From the NCBI RefSeq assembly GCF_026240635.1, contig NZ_CP110848.1:126501-190500 (forward strand): a DNA stretch of 64,000 nucleotides. The letters run 5' to 3'. Below, piece by piece: positions 45,877-55,515 of the stretch. Under the pieces are notes generated by a model that saw only the letters and a program-made list of their open reading frames with translations, made no database searches and was not told the DNA's origin. Numbering within the stretch: the stretch's first letter is position 1; each line of letters opens with the position of its first letter. The position numbers were made by a program, and so were the translations under genes. Origin of the DNA: Trichothermofontia sichuanensis B231 (GTDB taxonomy: Bacteria > Cyanobacteriota > Cyanobacteriia > B231).

Positions 45877-47784
45877 TCAGGCACTAGGGGTCACAATTTC
45901 TGACCCCCAGTTCCCCTCTGCTAATACCTGAGTTGGGTTAACGGTAGATTGTTGAGTCGATGGTTGAGCCGACTGATGGGGGGAATTCTGTAAACGGTAC
46001 ATTTGGCTAAACAATCCCTCCTGGTGCAATAAACTGTCTAAGGTGCCTTGCTCCACGATGCGTCCATTTTCCAAAACCACAATTTGATCAGCGTGCTCGA
46101 TCGTGGATAGGCGGTGGGCAATCACAATCACAGTGCGATCGCGGCTGAATAAATCGAGGGCCTCCTGAATTAAATGTTCAGCAATACTATCGAGGGCATT
46201 GGTGGCTTCATCGAGAATCAAAATATCCGGATTTCGGATAATGGCCCGTGCCAAGGCTAACCGTTGTCGTTGTCCCCCCGATAGGCGCATCCCGCGATCG
46301 CCCACGGGGGTATCGTACCCCTGGGGAAGTTGCCGGATAAACGCATCGGCATGGGCTTGCTGGGCGGCTACCTGGACCGCTTCGCGCGTCGCATCGAGTC
46401 GTCCGTAGGCAATGTTTTCGGCGATCGTCGCGTTAAAAATGTGCACATCCTGGCTGACGATCGCAGTGTGGGTTCGCCAGTCCGCTAAATTCAGGGCCGA
46501 GAGCGATTGACCATCAACCCGGATTTCCCCCATCGTTGGATCATGAAAGCGACAAATTAAATTGATCAGAGTAGACTTACCTGCCCCTGAGGGTCCCACT
46601 AGGGCTGTTGTTTTGCCCACAGGAATCACCAGGGAAACCTCGGATAAGGCGGGGTGCGTTTGGCCCGTATAGTAGAAACCGACCCCCTCCAGGCTGATCT
46701 GCTGGCGTAAGCCCCGAAAGGGCAAGGCCCCCGATTGAATGAAGGGTTTATCCTGGGTCGCCAGAAAGCGGAAAACATCGTCAATAGAACCCGCCAGAGA
46801 TTGCAAAGCCGTGCGATAGCTATCGATCAACTGCATCTGGGGCTGCAAGCGATACAGAATAAATAAAAAAGTCAGTAAGACGGGTAAAAACGCCCGATTA
46901 TGCTGGACAGCTACCACTAAAATTGCCAGCACCAGCAGCGACGAGAGCACCTCATAAAGGGGGGATACCGTCGCCGACAGCATATCTAATCGCAGCATCG
47001 TCTGGCGTAAGCGCCGGGAACTGTGATCGAACTGCTGTTGTTCGTAGTCTTCCCGCCCAAAGGCCCGAATCGTGCGCATTCCCACCAATCCCTCGTACAT
47101 GCGTAACCCCAGGTTGGCATTGGCCGTCACCACCCGTTGTCCTAGCTGATAGATGTGACGGGTCACCCATTGAATGATCAGGGAGATCACCGCCATCACC
47201 ACCCCAATCACCAGGGTCAGGGGGAGGGAAATCAACAGCAACAGGGCCGCATAGACAACAGTGGTACACAGGGTGGTAATCAAGTTGATCAAATGGGCGA
47301 CCGCCTGTCCAGTGCGCCAGGTCTCGCCACCCAGGGTATTCATTAATTGGCCGGAATCCTGGGTTTCCAGGTAGCCATAGCCGACTCGCATCAGTTGTTG
47401 AAACACCTGCGATCGCAAGCGGTGGCTAATCTGGGCTTGTAACCAGGCTGATAGCACCCGGTTGCCATAGCTCAACCCATTCTTAGCCAGAATACACAGC
47501 AAAATCAGAGCCGGTAAGATCCAGAGGCGTTCGTGTAGCGTCTCTCCGTGAGAATCGCGAACGGCCATCCCCTCGACGAGACGAAACAGGAATTGGAGAA
47601 GGAGACTCTGCTGGGGGGGCTGGGGCGTCTCCTGCATCAGGCTTTGCAGGACGGGGATAAACAGACTAATCCCCAACCCTTCAAACAATGAGGCCAGCAT
47701 CCCCAAGGCCACGATCGTAGGTATCGCCCACGGATACAACCGCAGCAGGGGAAACAATCGCCGCCACACGCCCCACTCTTTCAT
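45877..47784 (-). CDS. MsbA/lipid-A-exporter-like ABC transporter
   Basis: A 635-aa half-transporter with six membrane helices in residues 20-320 and an ATPase domain from about 360. It shows Walker A GPSGAGKST (about 397), signature RLSGGQRQR and Walker B DILILDEATNALD. Half-transporters of this kind export lipid-linked glycans or lipids and work as dimers. Its start overlaps the end of the upstream GT2 gene by four bases, placing it in the polysaccharide operon, so it may move a lipid-linked glycan across the inner membrane (inference). Confidence 0.9.
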   Translation of the reverse strand: MKEWGVWRRLFPLLRLYPWAIPTIVALGMLASLFEGLGISLFIPVLQSLMQETPQPPQQSLLLQFLFRLVEGMAVRDSHGETLHERLWILPALILLCILAKNGLSYGNRVLSAWLQAQISHRLRSQVFQQLMRVGYGYLETQDSGQLMNTLGGETWRTGQAVAHLINLITTLCTTVVYAALLLLISLPLTLVIGVVMAVISLIIQWVTRHIYQLGQRVVTANANLGLRMYEGLVGMRTIRAFGREDYEQQQFDHSSRRLRQTMLRLDMLSATVSPLYEVLSSLLVLAILVVAVQHNRAFLPVLLTFLFILYRLQPQMQLIDSYRTALQSLAGSIDDVFRFLATQDKPFIQSGALPFRGLRQQISLEGVGFYYTGQTHPALSEVSLVIPVGKTTALVGPSGAGKSTLINLICRFHDPTMGEIRVDGQSLSALNLADWRTHTAIVSQDVHIFNATIAENIAYGRLDATREAVQVAAQQAHADAFIRQLPQGYDTPVGDRGMRLSGGQRQRLALARAIIRNPDILILDEATNALDSIAEHLIQEALDLFSRDRTVIVIAHRLSTIEHADQIVVLENGRIVEQGTLDSLLHQEGLFSQMYRLQNSPHQSAQPSTQQSTVNPTQVLAEGNWGSEIVTPSA

Positions 47785-48968
47785 GGGAGAGCCTCTTCTG
47801 CCGTGGGTTCAGGGGTTGGCTGACGATCGATGACCTCGCCGGTGATCACGGTGGCTACACGCTGATAGACATGACCGATCGCCAGGGCCACTTGAATAGC
47901 CCGTTGTCGTTGTTCAAGATCGGCGATCGTCAACCTCGATATGGGTTCAGCGCTTGCTAGCGTTTTCTGCAGCATCCCGGTTTCAGGCAAGCCCAAGCCC
48001 AATTTTGGGCCGAAACCTGCCAACCAGCCTTGCAGGAGGCGACACAACCCATATCGCATCAGACTGGCAATCAGGAGAACCATGCCGACATAGAACACTG
48101 CAAACAGGACATTGGTTTGTAGGGCACGGCCTAGCCAACCCAAGCCCGCCTTAAACTGATTAAACCGAATCCCCTGCTGCGCAAAGTACATATACAAGTT
48201 CGTTTGGGCGAGTTGGTACAGCCGCTGGGGAATTTCGGGATGGCGCGTCTGGACAGCTTGCATCACCAGGGCATGGGAGCGGGCCATTTGTCGATAGTCC
48301 CCTGACATTGTCCCTCTCAGCTTGCGATAGCCTACCAGGAAGGCGGGGACAACGCGAAACTCAAAGTGCTCGGCAATCCGGAGATAAAGATCCCAATCCT
48401 CACAACCCTGAGCCTGCTGTGCCCGGAAACTGGGATCAAAGCCCCCCACCTGTTCCAAACAACTACGGCGGATCAGGGCAGCACTGGCATTACCCAAAAA
48501 GTTATGCAGGATCAGGGTTGGGTACACCTTCCCCTCCAGATCCGATGCTCGAAATCCGCCTAAAAGATGATCCGCTTCATCAATATCGACGGACCATGAG
48601 TAGACTAATCCGACCCGTTCGCCCGCTGCCAGAAAGCACTGCACTTGACGTTCCAAGTTTTCAGGGTACCAGATGTCATCGGCATCGATCGGGGCAATAA
48701 ACACCCCCTTAGCCTCGCGAATGCCCAAGTTTCGGGCTGCCGCAACGCCCCCATTCGCCTGTTTCAGGTAGTGAATTCGAGGATCACGTTGAGCATAGGC
48801 TTGAGCGATCGCTGCCGTTTGATCCGTTGATCCGTCATCAATGACCAACACCTCAAAGTGAGGATAGGTTTGGGCCAAAATCGAGTCTAGAGTTTTCGCC
48901 AGAAACCGTTCCGCATTATAGGCTGGCACAATTACGGATATTAGAGGAGATTCTGGCGACTGTACCAT
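47781..48968 (-). CDS. GT2 family glycosyltransferase, paralogue 1
   Basis: A 395-aa family 2 glycosyltransferase starting SVIVPAYNAERFLAKTLDSI, with DADDIWYPENLERQ as the DxD region (about residue 95) and QGCEDWDLYLRIAEHFEFRV. A hydrophobic stretch at about residues 290-320 suggests membrane association. The N-terminal 220 residues are very close to the gene at 49455-50603, so the pair arose by duplication. It is coupled by a four-base overlap to the ABC exporter. Confidence 0.92.
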   Translation of the reverse strand: MVQSPESPLISVIVPAYNAERFLAKTLDSILAQTYPHFEVLVIDDGSTDQTAAIAQAYAQRDPRIHYLKQANGGVAAARNLGIREAKGVFIAPIDADDIWYPENLERQVQCFLAAGERVGLVYSWSVDIDEADHLLGGFRASDLEGKVYPTLILHNFLGNASAALIRRSCLEQVGGFDPSFRAQQAQGCEDWDLYLRIAEHFEFRVVPAFLVGYRKLRGTMSGDYRQMARSHALVMQAVQTRHPEIPQRLYQLAQTNLYMYFAQQGIRFNQFKAGLGWLGRALQTNVLFAVFYVGMVLLIASLMRYGLCRLLQGWLAGFGPKLGLGLPETGMLQKTLASAEPISRLTIADLEQRQRAIQVALAIGHVYQRVATVITGEVIDRQPTPEPTAEEALP

Positions 48969-49454
48969 AACCTTAAGTGTTTTTTGAATCTTAAATGTTT
49001 TTTATTACTCTTTTGCTTGCGCTTCACTTGACAATTCTATGGGGTGCATCCCACCCTTTAACCAGGGTCTCTCAAAGGTGTGGATCTCGATCCGACCAGC
49101 AGCCCTCATCCCCCAACCCCTTCTCCCAAGTAGGGAGAAGGGGAGCCGGATTTTCAAGTCCCTCTCCCGTTCTGGGAGAGGGATTTAGGGTGAGGGCCGC
49201 ACCAGCAGGCTGCACCCAGCCTAATCCCTATAAAACTGTACTTTATGATTGAGGTAAAAGCTGTATCTCCGTTCTCTTTTCTCTCTCCTTTCTCCTCACG
49301 AAAGGAGAAAAGATTCGTCAAGTAACCAGAGTCTCTCAGCGGCTCAAGTCCCTTCGCCCCTTGTGGGAGAAGGGACTTAGGGATGAGGGGAAAAGATTGG
49401 TCAGGTAACCAGGGTCTCTCAGTTAATATCATGCTCTTACTCAGGCTGCACTAC
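48969..49454. repeat. Gap with MITE-A fragment and two family C repeats
   Basis: About 49076-49263 is a family A MITE with an intact right end (GAGGTAAAAGCTG followed by TA at 49264-49265) but no left end. About 49300-49430 carries two adjacent copies of the family C repeat (TCAAGTCCCTTCGCCCC, GGGGAAAAGATTGGTCAG, AACCAGGGTCTCTCAG). There is no gene in this stretch, which separates the two duplicate GT2 genes. Confidence 0.7.
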
Positions 49455-50603
49455 CTAAGGCTGGCGTAGGGTACTCGGTTGATAAAAACCGGCAAACCAA
49501 GGGAGCAGGGCATGAAAAACATGACCCACCCAAACCAGCAGTTTAACCCTTAATCGGCGTTGTACTCTGCCTGTACTTTCAGGCATCGGTGTGCAGGCTA
49601 CTGGCCGTTCTGGCTTAGCAAGGAAAGCCCTTGGTAAGGTCTGATCATCTAAATGCTGCTCACCCTCTGAAGGTCGATGCTGACGATACCGGTAGGTTTT
49701 CCACAGTAAACGATACAGACTGGGACGCAGAAATGGCGTTAGGGGATCAACCGCTAATGCCTCCCTGAGCCAGTGTTGGCTTTGGGCAATATTCCCCACT
49801 CGATCGCTCTCGAATGCCAAATACATAAAAAAATTACCCTTAGATAGTCGTAACAAGCGTTCTGGCAAATCCGGATGACGTTGGTGAACCCACGCAAGCA
49901 CCTGACAATAGGAGTTCGCCATCGAAGTGTAATTACAGGACATACTGCTCGATAACTTGCGGTAACCAATTAGGAACTCTGGCACAACCTGAAATTGATA
50001 GTGTTCCGCCAGCCGCAAGTATAAGTCCAGATCCTCACAGCCTTGGGCACCCTGGGCACGCAGTTCCGTACTATAAAGGCCCACCTGCTCTAGGCAGCAG
50101 CGACGAATCACAGATGCACTGGCATTACCCAAAAAATCATGACAAACCAAGGTCAGAAAGACATTGCCCTGGATGGCAAAGGCCCGACATCCCCCCAACG
50201 GCAAACCATTCTCGTCAATATAGTTTGACCAGGCATAAACCACCCCAACCTTGGGATCACTGCGTAAAAAACAGGCAATTTGCTTTTCCAGGTTTTGAGG
50301 GTACCAGATATCATCGGCATCGATCGGCGCAATGAACGCCCCCTTGGCTTCCCGAATCCCGAAATTTCGAGCTGCTGCGACCCCCCCATTGGGTTGTTGT
50401 AGTAAACGAATCCGAGCATCGCGATCGCAGTATGCTTGCGCGATCGCTCCAGTTTGATCCGTTGACCCATCGTCAACCACCAACACTTCAAAATGAGGAT
50501 AGGTTTGGGCCAAAATCGAATCCAGCGTTGTTGCCAGAAAACGCTCAGCATTATAGGCAGGCACAATGACAGAAACGAGCGGTAAGATCTGAGCGTGTGC
50601 CAT
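49455..50603 (-). CDS. GT2 family glycosyltransferase, paralogue 2
   Basis: A 382-aa duplicate of the neighbouring GT2 gene. It shows VSVIVPAYNAERFLATTLDS, DADDIWYPQNLEKQIACFL at about residue 95 and QGCEDLDLYLRLAEHYQFQV. The C-terminal third differs from paralogue 1 and has no clear membrane helix. Start at the ATG at 50603 (GTG at 50606 is also possible). It ends inside the repeat-rich gap that separates it from paralogue 1. Confidence 0.92.
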   Translation of the reverse strand: MAHAQILPLVSVIVPAYNAERFLATTLDSILAQTYPHFEVLVVDDGSTDQTGAIAQAYCDRDARIRLLQQPNGGVAAARNFGIREAKGAFIAPIDADDIWYPQNLEKQIACFLRSDPKVGVVYAWSNYIDENGLPLGGCRAFAIQGNVFLTLVCHDFLGNASASVIRRCCLEQVGLYSTELRAQGAQGCEDLDLYLRLAEHYQFQVVPEFLIGYRKLSSSMSCNYTSMANSYCQVLAWVHQRHPDLPERLLRLSKGNFFMYLAFESDRVGNIAQSQHWLREALAVDPLTPFLRPSLYRLLWKTYRYRQHRPSEGEQHLDDQTLPRAFLAKPERPVACTPMPESTGRVQRRLRVKLLVWVGHVFHALLPWFAGFYQPSTLRQP

Positions 50604-50607
50604 CACA

Positions 50608-51702
50608 TTACGGGGTTGTGTAAATTTTGGGGAAATAGGCCCTGTAGGTGGGAGGCAGGATGGAGCTAAGATACACTCTCAGACGATGGGCGGTTTCGCT
50701 CTTCCAAGCACTTTGCCAATGCCATATATGGCCGAGAATAAATGCCAGTCCACTGTAGAAATAATATAGCCAATGCATCCCTATACTTTGCAGCGCAAAG
50801 AAACTGCCCCGCTTTTGATAGAAAAAGACATAAATCTCCCAGTTCAGTCCTAATAGAACCCCGATCCCAAGCAGGGCTAATCCCAGGAGGTGGGGGTTGA
50901 AGATACTGGTCATCCCTACAGCGATCAGGGTAAAGACCGTCACGACGCTGAGGCGGCTCGGTAGACTCAAGTTCAAGTCATTCGCTAACCCTGACCCATT
51001 CGCCAACAACAACCGCGTCCACGGCACGCCCCGGTCTAAGATATCGGTCTTGATCAAGCTTTTAAGGGTCCAAGCCTTATGATGTTTAACTTGCACATGC
51101 TTTGCTAGCAGAATCTGGCCACCGCGCTGGGCCAGTCGGTAACCTAAATCGATATCTTCAATGCAGGGTCGCGGATAACGTGCCGTATCAAAGCCGCCCA
51201 AGGCAAAAAACGTCGATCGCCGCACCGCTCCACACCCGGCCCAGAAGCTGGTTGAGTGCTCCGCACTACTTTGGTGGACATAGTGGTGCATCAGGTTCTT
51301 GAACTGTGCCACAAAATTGTGGGCCTTGGGCGCATCATCGTAGGAACCAAACACCGCCTCCACCTCTGGCCGCTGTCGTAGGACCTTGGCCAAATTACCC
51401 AAGGTGTCGGGATGTACTTCACAGTCCGCATCAATGAAGCAGACATATTTCCCCTGGGCAACCTTAGCTCCCTGGTTACGGGCAGCCCCTGGCCCCACCC
51501 GTCCCCCAGTGTGCAAGAGGGTTGCGCCAAACACAGTGGCCACTTCTGCCGACCGATCCTGGGAACCATCATTAACCACAATCAATTCCCAATCCTTGAA
51601 AGCTGACCTTGTGAGCGCCTGTAGACAGTCTACAAATGCCTCCCCCCCGTTATAGACCGGCACAATAACAGATAGGAAAGGTCTTGCCCCTGCTACTACC
51701 AT
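50608..51702 (-). CDS. GT2 family glycosyltransferase with C-terminal membrane segments
   Basis: A 364-aa family 2 enzyme. It shows LSVIVPVYNGGEAFVDCLQA, YVCFIDADCEVHPDTL as the DxD region at about residue 92, and GGFDTARYPRPCIEDIDLGY. Two or three hydrophobic helices follow at about residues 250-330. The frame opens at a TTG at 51753, but the ATG at 51702 has GAGGAGG eight bases upstream and is clearly the start. It lies about 40 bp downstream of the oxidoreductase gene. Confidence 0.92.
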   Translation of the reverse strand: MVVAGARPFLSVIVPVYNGGEAFVDCLQALTRSAFKDWELIVVNDGSQDRSAEVATVFGATLLHTGGRVGPGAARNQGAKVAQGKYVCFIDADCEVHPDTLGNLAKVLRQRPEVEAVFGSYDDAPKAHNFVAQFKNLMHHYVHQSSAEHSTSFWAGCGAVRRSTFFALGGFDTARYPRPCIEDIDLGYRLAQRGGQILLAKHVQVKHHKAWTLKSLIKTDILDRGVPWTRLLLANGSGLANDLNLSLPSRLSVVTVFTLIAVGMTSIFNPHLLGLALLGIGVLLGLNWEIYVFFYQKRGSFFALQSIGMHWLYYFYSGLAFILGHIWHWQSAWKSETAHRLRVYLSSILPPTYRAYFPKIYTTP

Positions 51703-51743
51703 CACTACACTTCCTCCTCTAACCTGGCTGAGATCCCGTTCCC

Positions 51744-53157
51744 TTACAGCCAACGCCCCGTTGCGCTGGCCAACGATCGCACCGCCCTTGGATCTGCTGG
51801 GAACAGTTCGGCCATCAAGCGGAAAACATCCTCAATCACGCCATCACTGTTCATATAATGGAACGATCCCGTCCGGCCTAGGAGATGCAGGTTCGGCCAT
51901 TGGCCCAAGTAGTCCTTGACCTGTTGCAGTTTCTCTTGATAGCCGATGGTGTAGACCGGATAGGCGTAGGGCACCCGCAACACCCAATGCTTCAAAACAT
52001 CAGGTTTGCTCACCCAACCAATCTCATGCATCTGACTGACCACAGTATCGGCAATCGCCTCATCCGACATCTGCCAAGTCGGTTCACCGCGACTGGCAAA
52101 GATCTCAACGGCCAGGGAGGTGTAGCGATCGTCCGGGATCATCGCCGGGGACCAGTTTTTGGGTTCATGGGTTCGACCAAACATCAGGTCACGATCGGGG
52201 AAGTAAGTCCAGCTATCCTGGCTTACCTGCGGCTTGTCGATCGCCAGGAACAGACAAATTAAATCTCGATACTCCAGGTCATACTGGGCTAATACATCAC
52301 GGCTACCCAACTCAGTCGGAATCGCTTCTAGCAGGTAGTTGAGTGGAATCGTCGAAATCACCTGATCCGCTGTCATCGTTTGGCGATGCTCATTCCTCTG
52401 ACGCAGAGTGACCTCAAACCCACCGGACTCCAAGGGAACCAGCGCCAATACCGTCGTCGAGGTGTAAATGGTGCCCCCCAGCCGCGTAATCTCCTGCCGC
52501 AGGGTTTCTGGGATCAGGCCAAAACCCTCACGGGGATAAATAGAACTGGGAGATCGCCGTTGCCGGTGCCTTCTGTGGGGGGAAAATCGCATGGCGCACC
52601 GCTCGCCACATACTCGGAATCCCAATCCGTTGCGATGCCCAAGCCGCTGAGAGCCGATCGCCGGGAATTCCCCAGACTTTCTCCGTATAGGGTTGAAAAA
52701 AGACTTCGTAGAGTGCCCGACCGTAGCGCTTGATCACCCAATCCTCAAAGGAGACATCCCGGCGTTGGCGCTCCGTTAGCTTGGCCATCAGATAGCTACT
52801 GACCATCTGGATGGCTTTCAGCGGCGAGAAGATCGTTAATGCCCCAGGGAATTGAATGGGATAATCAACAAACTGCTGATTGAGGTAAATATGGCTAAAG
52901 CGAGGCACCGTTAACAAATCCGCCCCCAGCAGATCCTTGAGCCACTGGACTACCGAGGGGTTGTTACTGTGGAAGCGATGGCCCCCAATATCAAACCGAA
53001 AGCCGTCCCGCTCAAAGGTACGGGCTAACCCACCGACCGTCGCGCCCTTTTCAACCACGGTCACGTGACAACCTTGCTTGAGCAGCTCACGGGCAATCGT
53101 CAGACCCGCAATCCCCCCTCCAAAAACAACATGGCCACCCCCTACCTGGGTTTCCAT
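51744..53157 (-). pseudogene. FAD-dependent amine-oxidase-type oxidoreductase with one frameshift
   Basis: Two overlapping frames make one protein. The N-terminal frame has the FAD-binding VVFGGGIAGLTIARELL and KGATVGGLARTFERDGFRFD (about residues 10-60), reaching ATAISQFY. The other frame resumes YPREGFGLIPETLRQEI and continues to the end (LHLLGRTGSFHYMNSDGVIE). The break is at about 52535-52545, where the coding strand reads TTCTATTTATCCC. Total length is 3n+1, so one extra base explains it. The family covers protoporphyrinogen-oxidase-like and UDP-galactopyranose-mutase-like enzymes, often found in polysaccharide clusters. A sequencing error cannot be excluded. Confidence 0.85.
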
Positions 53158-53224
53158 ACCTGCCAACGGCTCTACAGCAATCATAGATTTTCTAAAATGG
53201 GTGAGGTTTTAAGGATCGAAATTA

Positions 53225-53268
53225 ATGCCAGACAAGTTAATGCCAGACAAGTTAATGCCAGACAAGGG
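53225..53268. repeat. 15-bp tandem repeat, three units
   Basis: ATGCCAGACAAGTTA occurs twice exactly, and a third unit differs in its last bases (ATGCCAGACAAGGGA). It lies just upstream of the oxidoreductase gene in a gap without genes (53158-53951), apart from the MITE and the promoter listed separately. Confidence 0.8.
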
Positions 53269-53594
53269 ATGACTCTGCAAGACTCCCTAAGACTCAAAAA
53301 GCGTCAAAAACGGGTTGACTTGGGAATTTGTTCAAAGGACATCAAAGGAAAAAGCGATTAAACGGTTTAGCCTTCCAGAAACTCCAGTGCGCGCCGCCAT
53401 CACCCCACCGCTGGGGTGCGATTTAGCAGGAAATGGATAGACTTAACTTGATAGGCATTCTGTCAGGTTTTTAGGGCCAAGGGAATAGCTTCATTGAAAC
53501 TTCACCTCAGTACTTTCCCGGATGAAGCATACCCCAGCGGAGGGTAGCTGCCATCAACTACTAGGACAAGTCCAGTGTGTCTGATAGTGATGCC

Positions 53595-53704
53595 GGCTCT
53601 TCTGAGTTTATGGTAAGGGCGCGTAGCGCCCTTACCATAAACTCAACCTTTAAGATCGTTTATTTGTAGTTGCTGATACTGTACACCCAAATCTCAGCAG
53701 AGGC
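53595..53704. mobile_element. ISL3-type MITE, copy 2, inverted
   Basis: A 110-bp element flanked by an exact 8-bp duplication GTGATGCC (53587-53594 and 53705-53712). Ends are GGCTCTTCTGAGTTTATGG and, reading in from the other side, GCCTCTGCTGAGATTTGGG. It holds the palindrome TGAGTTTATGGTAAGGGCGC / its complement around GCGCGTAGCGC, and an arm that reads CAGCAACTACAAATAAACGATC on the minus strand (last two bases less conserved). It matches copy 1 at 13413-13524 in the opposite orientation. Confidence 0.85.
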
Positions 53705-53881
53705 GTGATGCCCTATTGTGGTGAAAATGTCGTGAAAATATGGTGAAACCCCCTGCTTGCCTGGATTAGGCATCAGGAGGCAGGGGGTTGACCTTGAAGC
53801 TTATTGATACAGGCGTTACAGTTGGGGCAGCCAGCCAACCCTGACCCGATCGCGAGGAATCTTGATAGGATTGGGGTGTGG

Positions 53882-53910
53882 TTGACATAGCGGCTGCATC
53901 CTAAAATACT
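53882..53910 (+). promoter_or_regulatory. Probable sigma-70 promoter of the lpt genes
   Basis: TTGACA (53882-53887) and AATACT (53905-53910) are spaced 17 bp apart, 42 bp before the ATG of the LptA-like gene. A transcript could continue into lptB and the permease gene. Confidence 0.5.
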
Positions 53911-53951
53911 GGGCGGCAGTCTATCTCCTTCAGTTAGGTGACCTTACTGCC

Positions 53952-54545
53952 ATGAATCGGCTTTGGCGCGCTTTGAGGATTTCGACGATTTCCCTGGTTC
54001 CAGCCCTTGCCTTGGGAGCCATAACCGTTTCCCCCCTGCTTCAGCAGGCATGGGCACAGGCCGCCGGCCCAGCACCGGGACGGGCCTTAACCCTACGATC
54101 AGATGTGCAGGAGGCTAACGCGAAGACTGGGGTTGTCACTGCACGGGGGAATGTCCAGATCAACTATCCGGCTCGACAGATCCAGGCCACTTCGGCGCAA
54201 GCTCAGTACTTCAGCAAGGAGCGGCGCATTGTTCTGAGTGGGGATGTTTTTGTCCTGCAGGAGGGCAATAGTCTGCGGGGCGAAACCGTCACCTATCTGA
54301 TTGATGAGGGCCGCTTTATTGCCCATCCCCAGCCCCGCAGTCAAGTAGAATCCATTTATATTGTGTCTGATCCCAATGCCCCGACGCAGCCGCCTGCGCC
54401 GATCGCAACCCCACTCCCGACTCCTAATTTTGCGACCCCACCCGCCGTAACTCCTTCCCCTAGCCCTGCTGTTTTGCCATCGCCAGCGGTCACGGTACCT
54501 ACAACGCCCGTGCCGTCCTTCCCCGGTCATGAGGCCGGACCCTAG
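53952..54545 (+). CDS. LptA-like periplasmic LPS transport protein
   Basis: A 197-aa exported protein. The signal peptide spans roughly residues 1-37 (hydrophobic core SLVPALALGAITV, end QQAWAQA). An OstA/LptA beta-jellyroll follows (ALTLRSDVQEANAKTGVVTA, NVQINYPARQIQATSAQAQY, RIVLSGDVFVLQEGN, RGETVTYLIDEGRF). LptA subunits bridge the periplasm between the inner- and outer-membrane parts of the LPS transporter. A Pro/Thr-rich tail of about 50 residues is appended. It precedes lptB by about 120 bp on the same strand. Confidence 0.88.
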   Translation: MNRLWRALRISTISLVPALALGAITVSPLLQQAWAQAAGPAPGRALTLRSDVQEANAKTGVVTARGNVQINYPARQIQATSAQAQYFSKERRIVLSGDVFVLQEGNSLRGETVTYLIDEGRFIAHPQPRSQVESIYIVSDPNAPTQPPAPIATPLPTPNFATPPAVTPSPSPAVLPSPAVTVPTTPVPSFPGHEAGP

Positions 54546-54662
54546 GGGTGTTCGGACTGATCGTTATCTGTGAACTGCTTTATCTGTTAACCGCTTTGCT
54601 AATCTTTTTGTTAACCTTACCTTCAGGGCCAAGGGGGCGATCGCGGCGAGGGAGTCAGCACG

Positions 54663-55391
54663 TTGAAAATAGTTCTGGAGAATATCCATAAGTTTTACGG
54701 GCAGCGAGCGGTAGTCAACCGGGTTAGCCTATCGATTTCCCAGGGGGAAGTGGTTGGGCTATTGGGGCCAAATGGGGCCGGCAAGACGACCACGTTTTAT
54801 ATGATGACGGGGCTGATTAGACCAGACCAGGGCAAGGTCTGGCTCGATGGGGTGGATATTTCTTCCCTGCCGATGCACCGACGGGCACGCCTGGGAATTC
54901 GTTATTTGGCCCAGGAAGCCAGCATTTTTCGTCATTTAAGCGTGCGCGATAACATACGCTTGGTGTTGCAGGAAAGCCAGGTTCCCCGTCAGAAGCAACA
55001 AGCGTTACTGAACCATTGGTTACAGGAGTTTCGCCTGGAGCGGGTGGCCGATACGGCAGGCATTGAAGTGTCAGGGGGAGAGCGCCGTCGGACGGAGTTG
55101 GCCCGTGCTCTAGCTGTGGGGGTTGATGGCCCTAAGTTTTTACTGTTGGATGAACCGTTTGCAGGAATTGACCCGATCGCTGTTTCGGAAATTCAAGGCA
55201 CGATCGCCCGTCTGCGGGAGAAAAAAATCGGCATCCTAATTACGGATCACAATGTTCGGGAGACGCTGGCTATCACCGATCGCGCCTACATCATGCGGGA
55301 TGGCCAGATCCTGGCATCGGGTAATGCGGAGGAGCTTTACAATAACCCCCTAGTGCGGCAATACTACCTGGGTGAGAGTTTCCAAGCTTAG
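54663..55391 (+). CDS. lptB: LPS export ABC transporter ATP-binding protein
   Basis: LptB hydrolyses ATP to drive lipopolysaccharide extraction with LptF/G. The 242-aa protein shows Walker A GPNGAGKTT at about residue 37, the LptB-type signature VSGGERRRTELARAL and Walker B KFLLLDEPFAGIDP. LTEY-type residues are replaced by RYLAQEASIFR, a common LptB feature. The start is a TTG (54663) with GAGGGAG upstream. It lies between the LptA-like gene and a YjgP/Q permease, which supports the assignment. Confidence 0.93.
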   Translation: MKIVLENIHKFYGQRAVVNRVSLSISQGEVVGLLGPNGAGKTTTFYMMTGLIRPDQGKVWLDGVDISSLPMHRRARLGIRYLAQEASIFRHLSVRDNIRLVLQESQVPRQKQQALLNHWLQEFRLERVADTAGIEVSGGERRRTELARALAVGVDGPKFLLLDEPFAGIDPIAVSEIQGTIARLREKKIGILITDHNVRETLAITDRAYIMRDGQILASGNAEELYNNPLVRQYYLGESFQA

Positions 55392-55515
55392 ATGACGCCC
55401 AAGTTTAGGTAACGCTCAGGCAACCAGGTAACCAGGCACCAAGAACCAAGGGTAGATTCAGTAGATTAAGATCTGGGCGTGTGGTTGTATTTATCCCGCT
55501 TCGGGTTTATTGATA

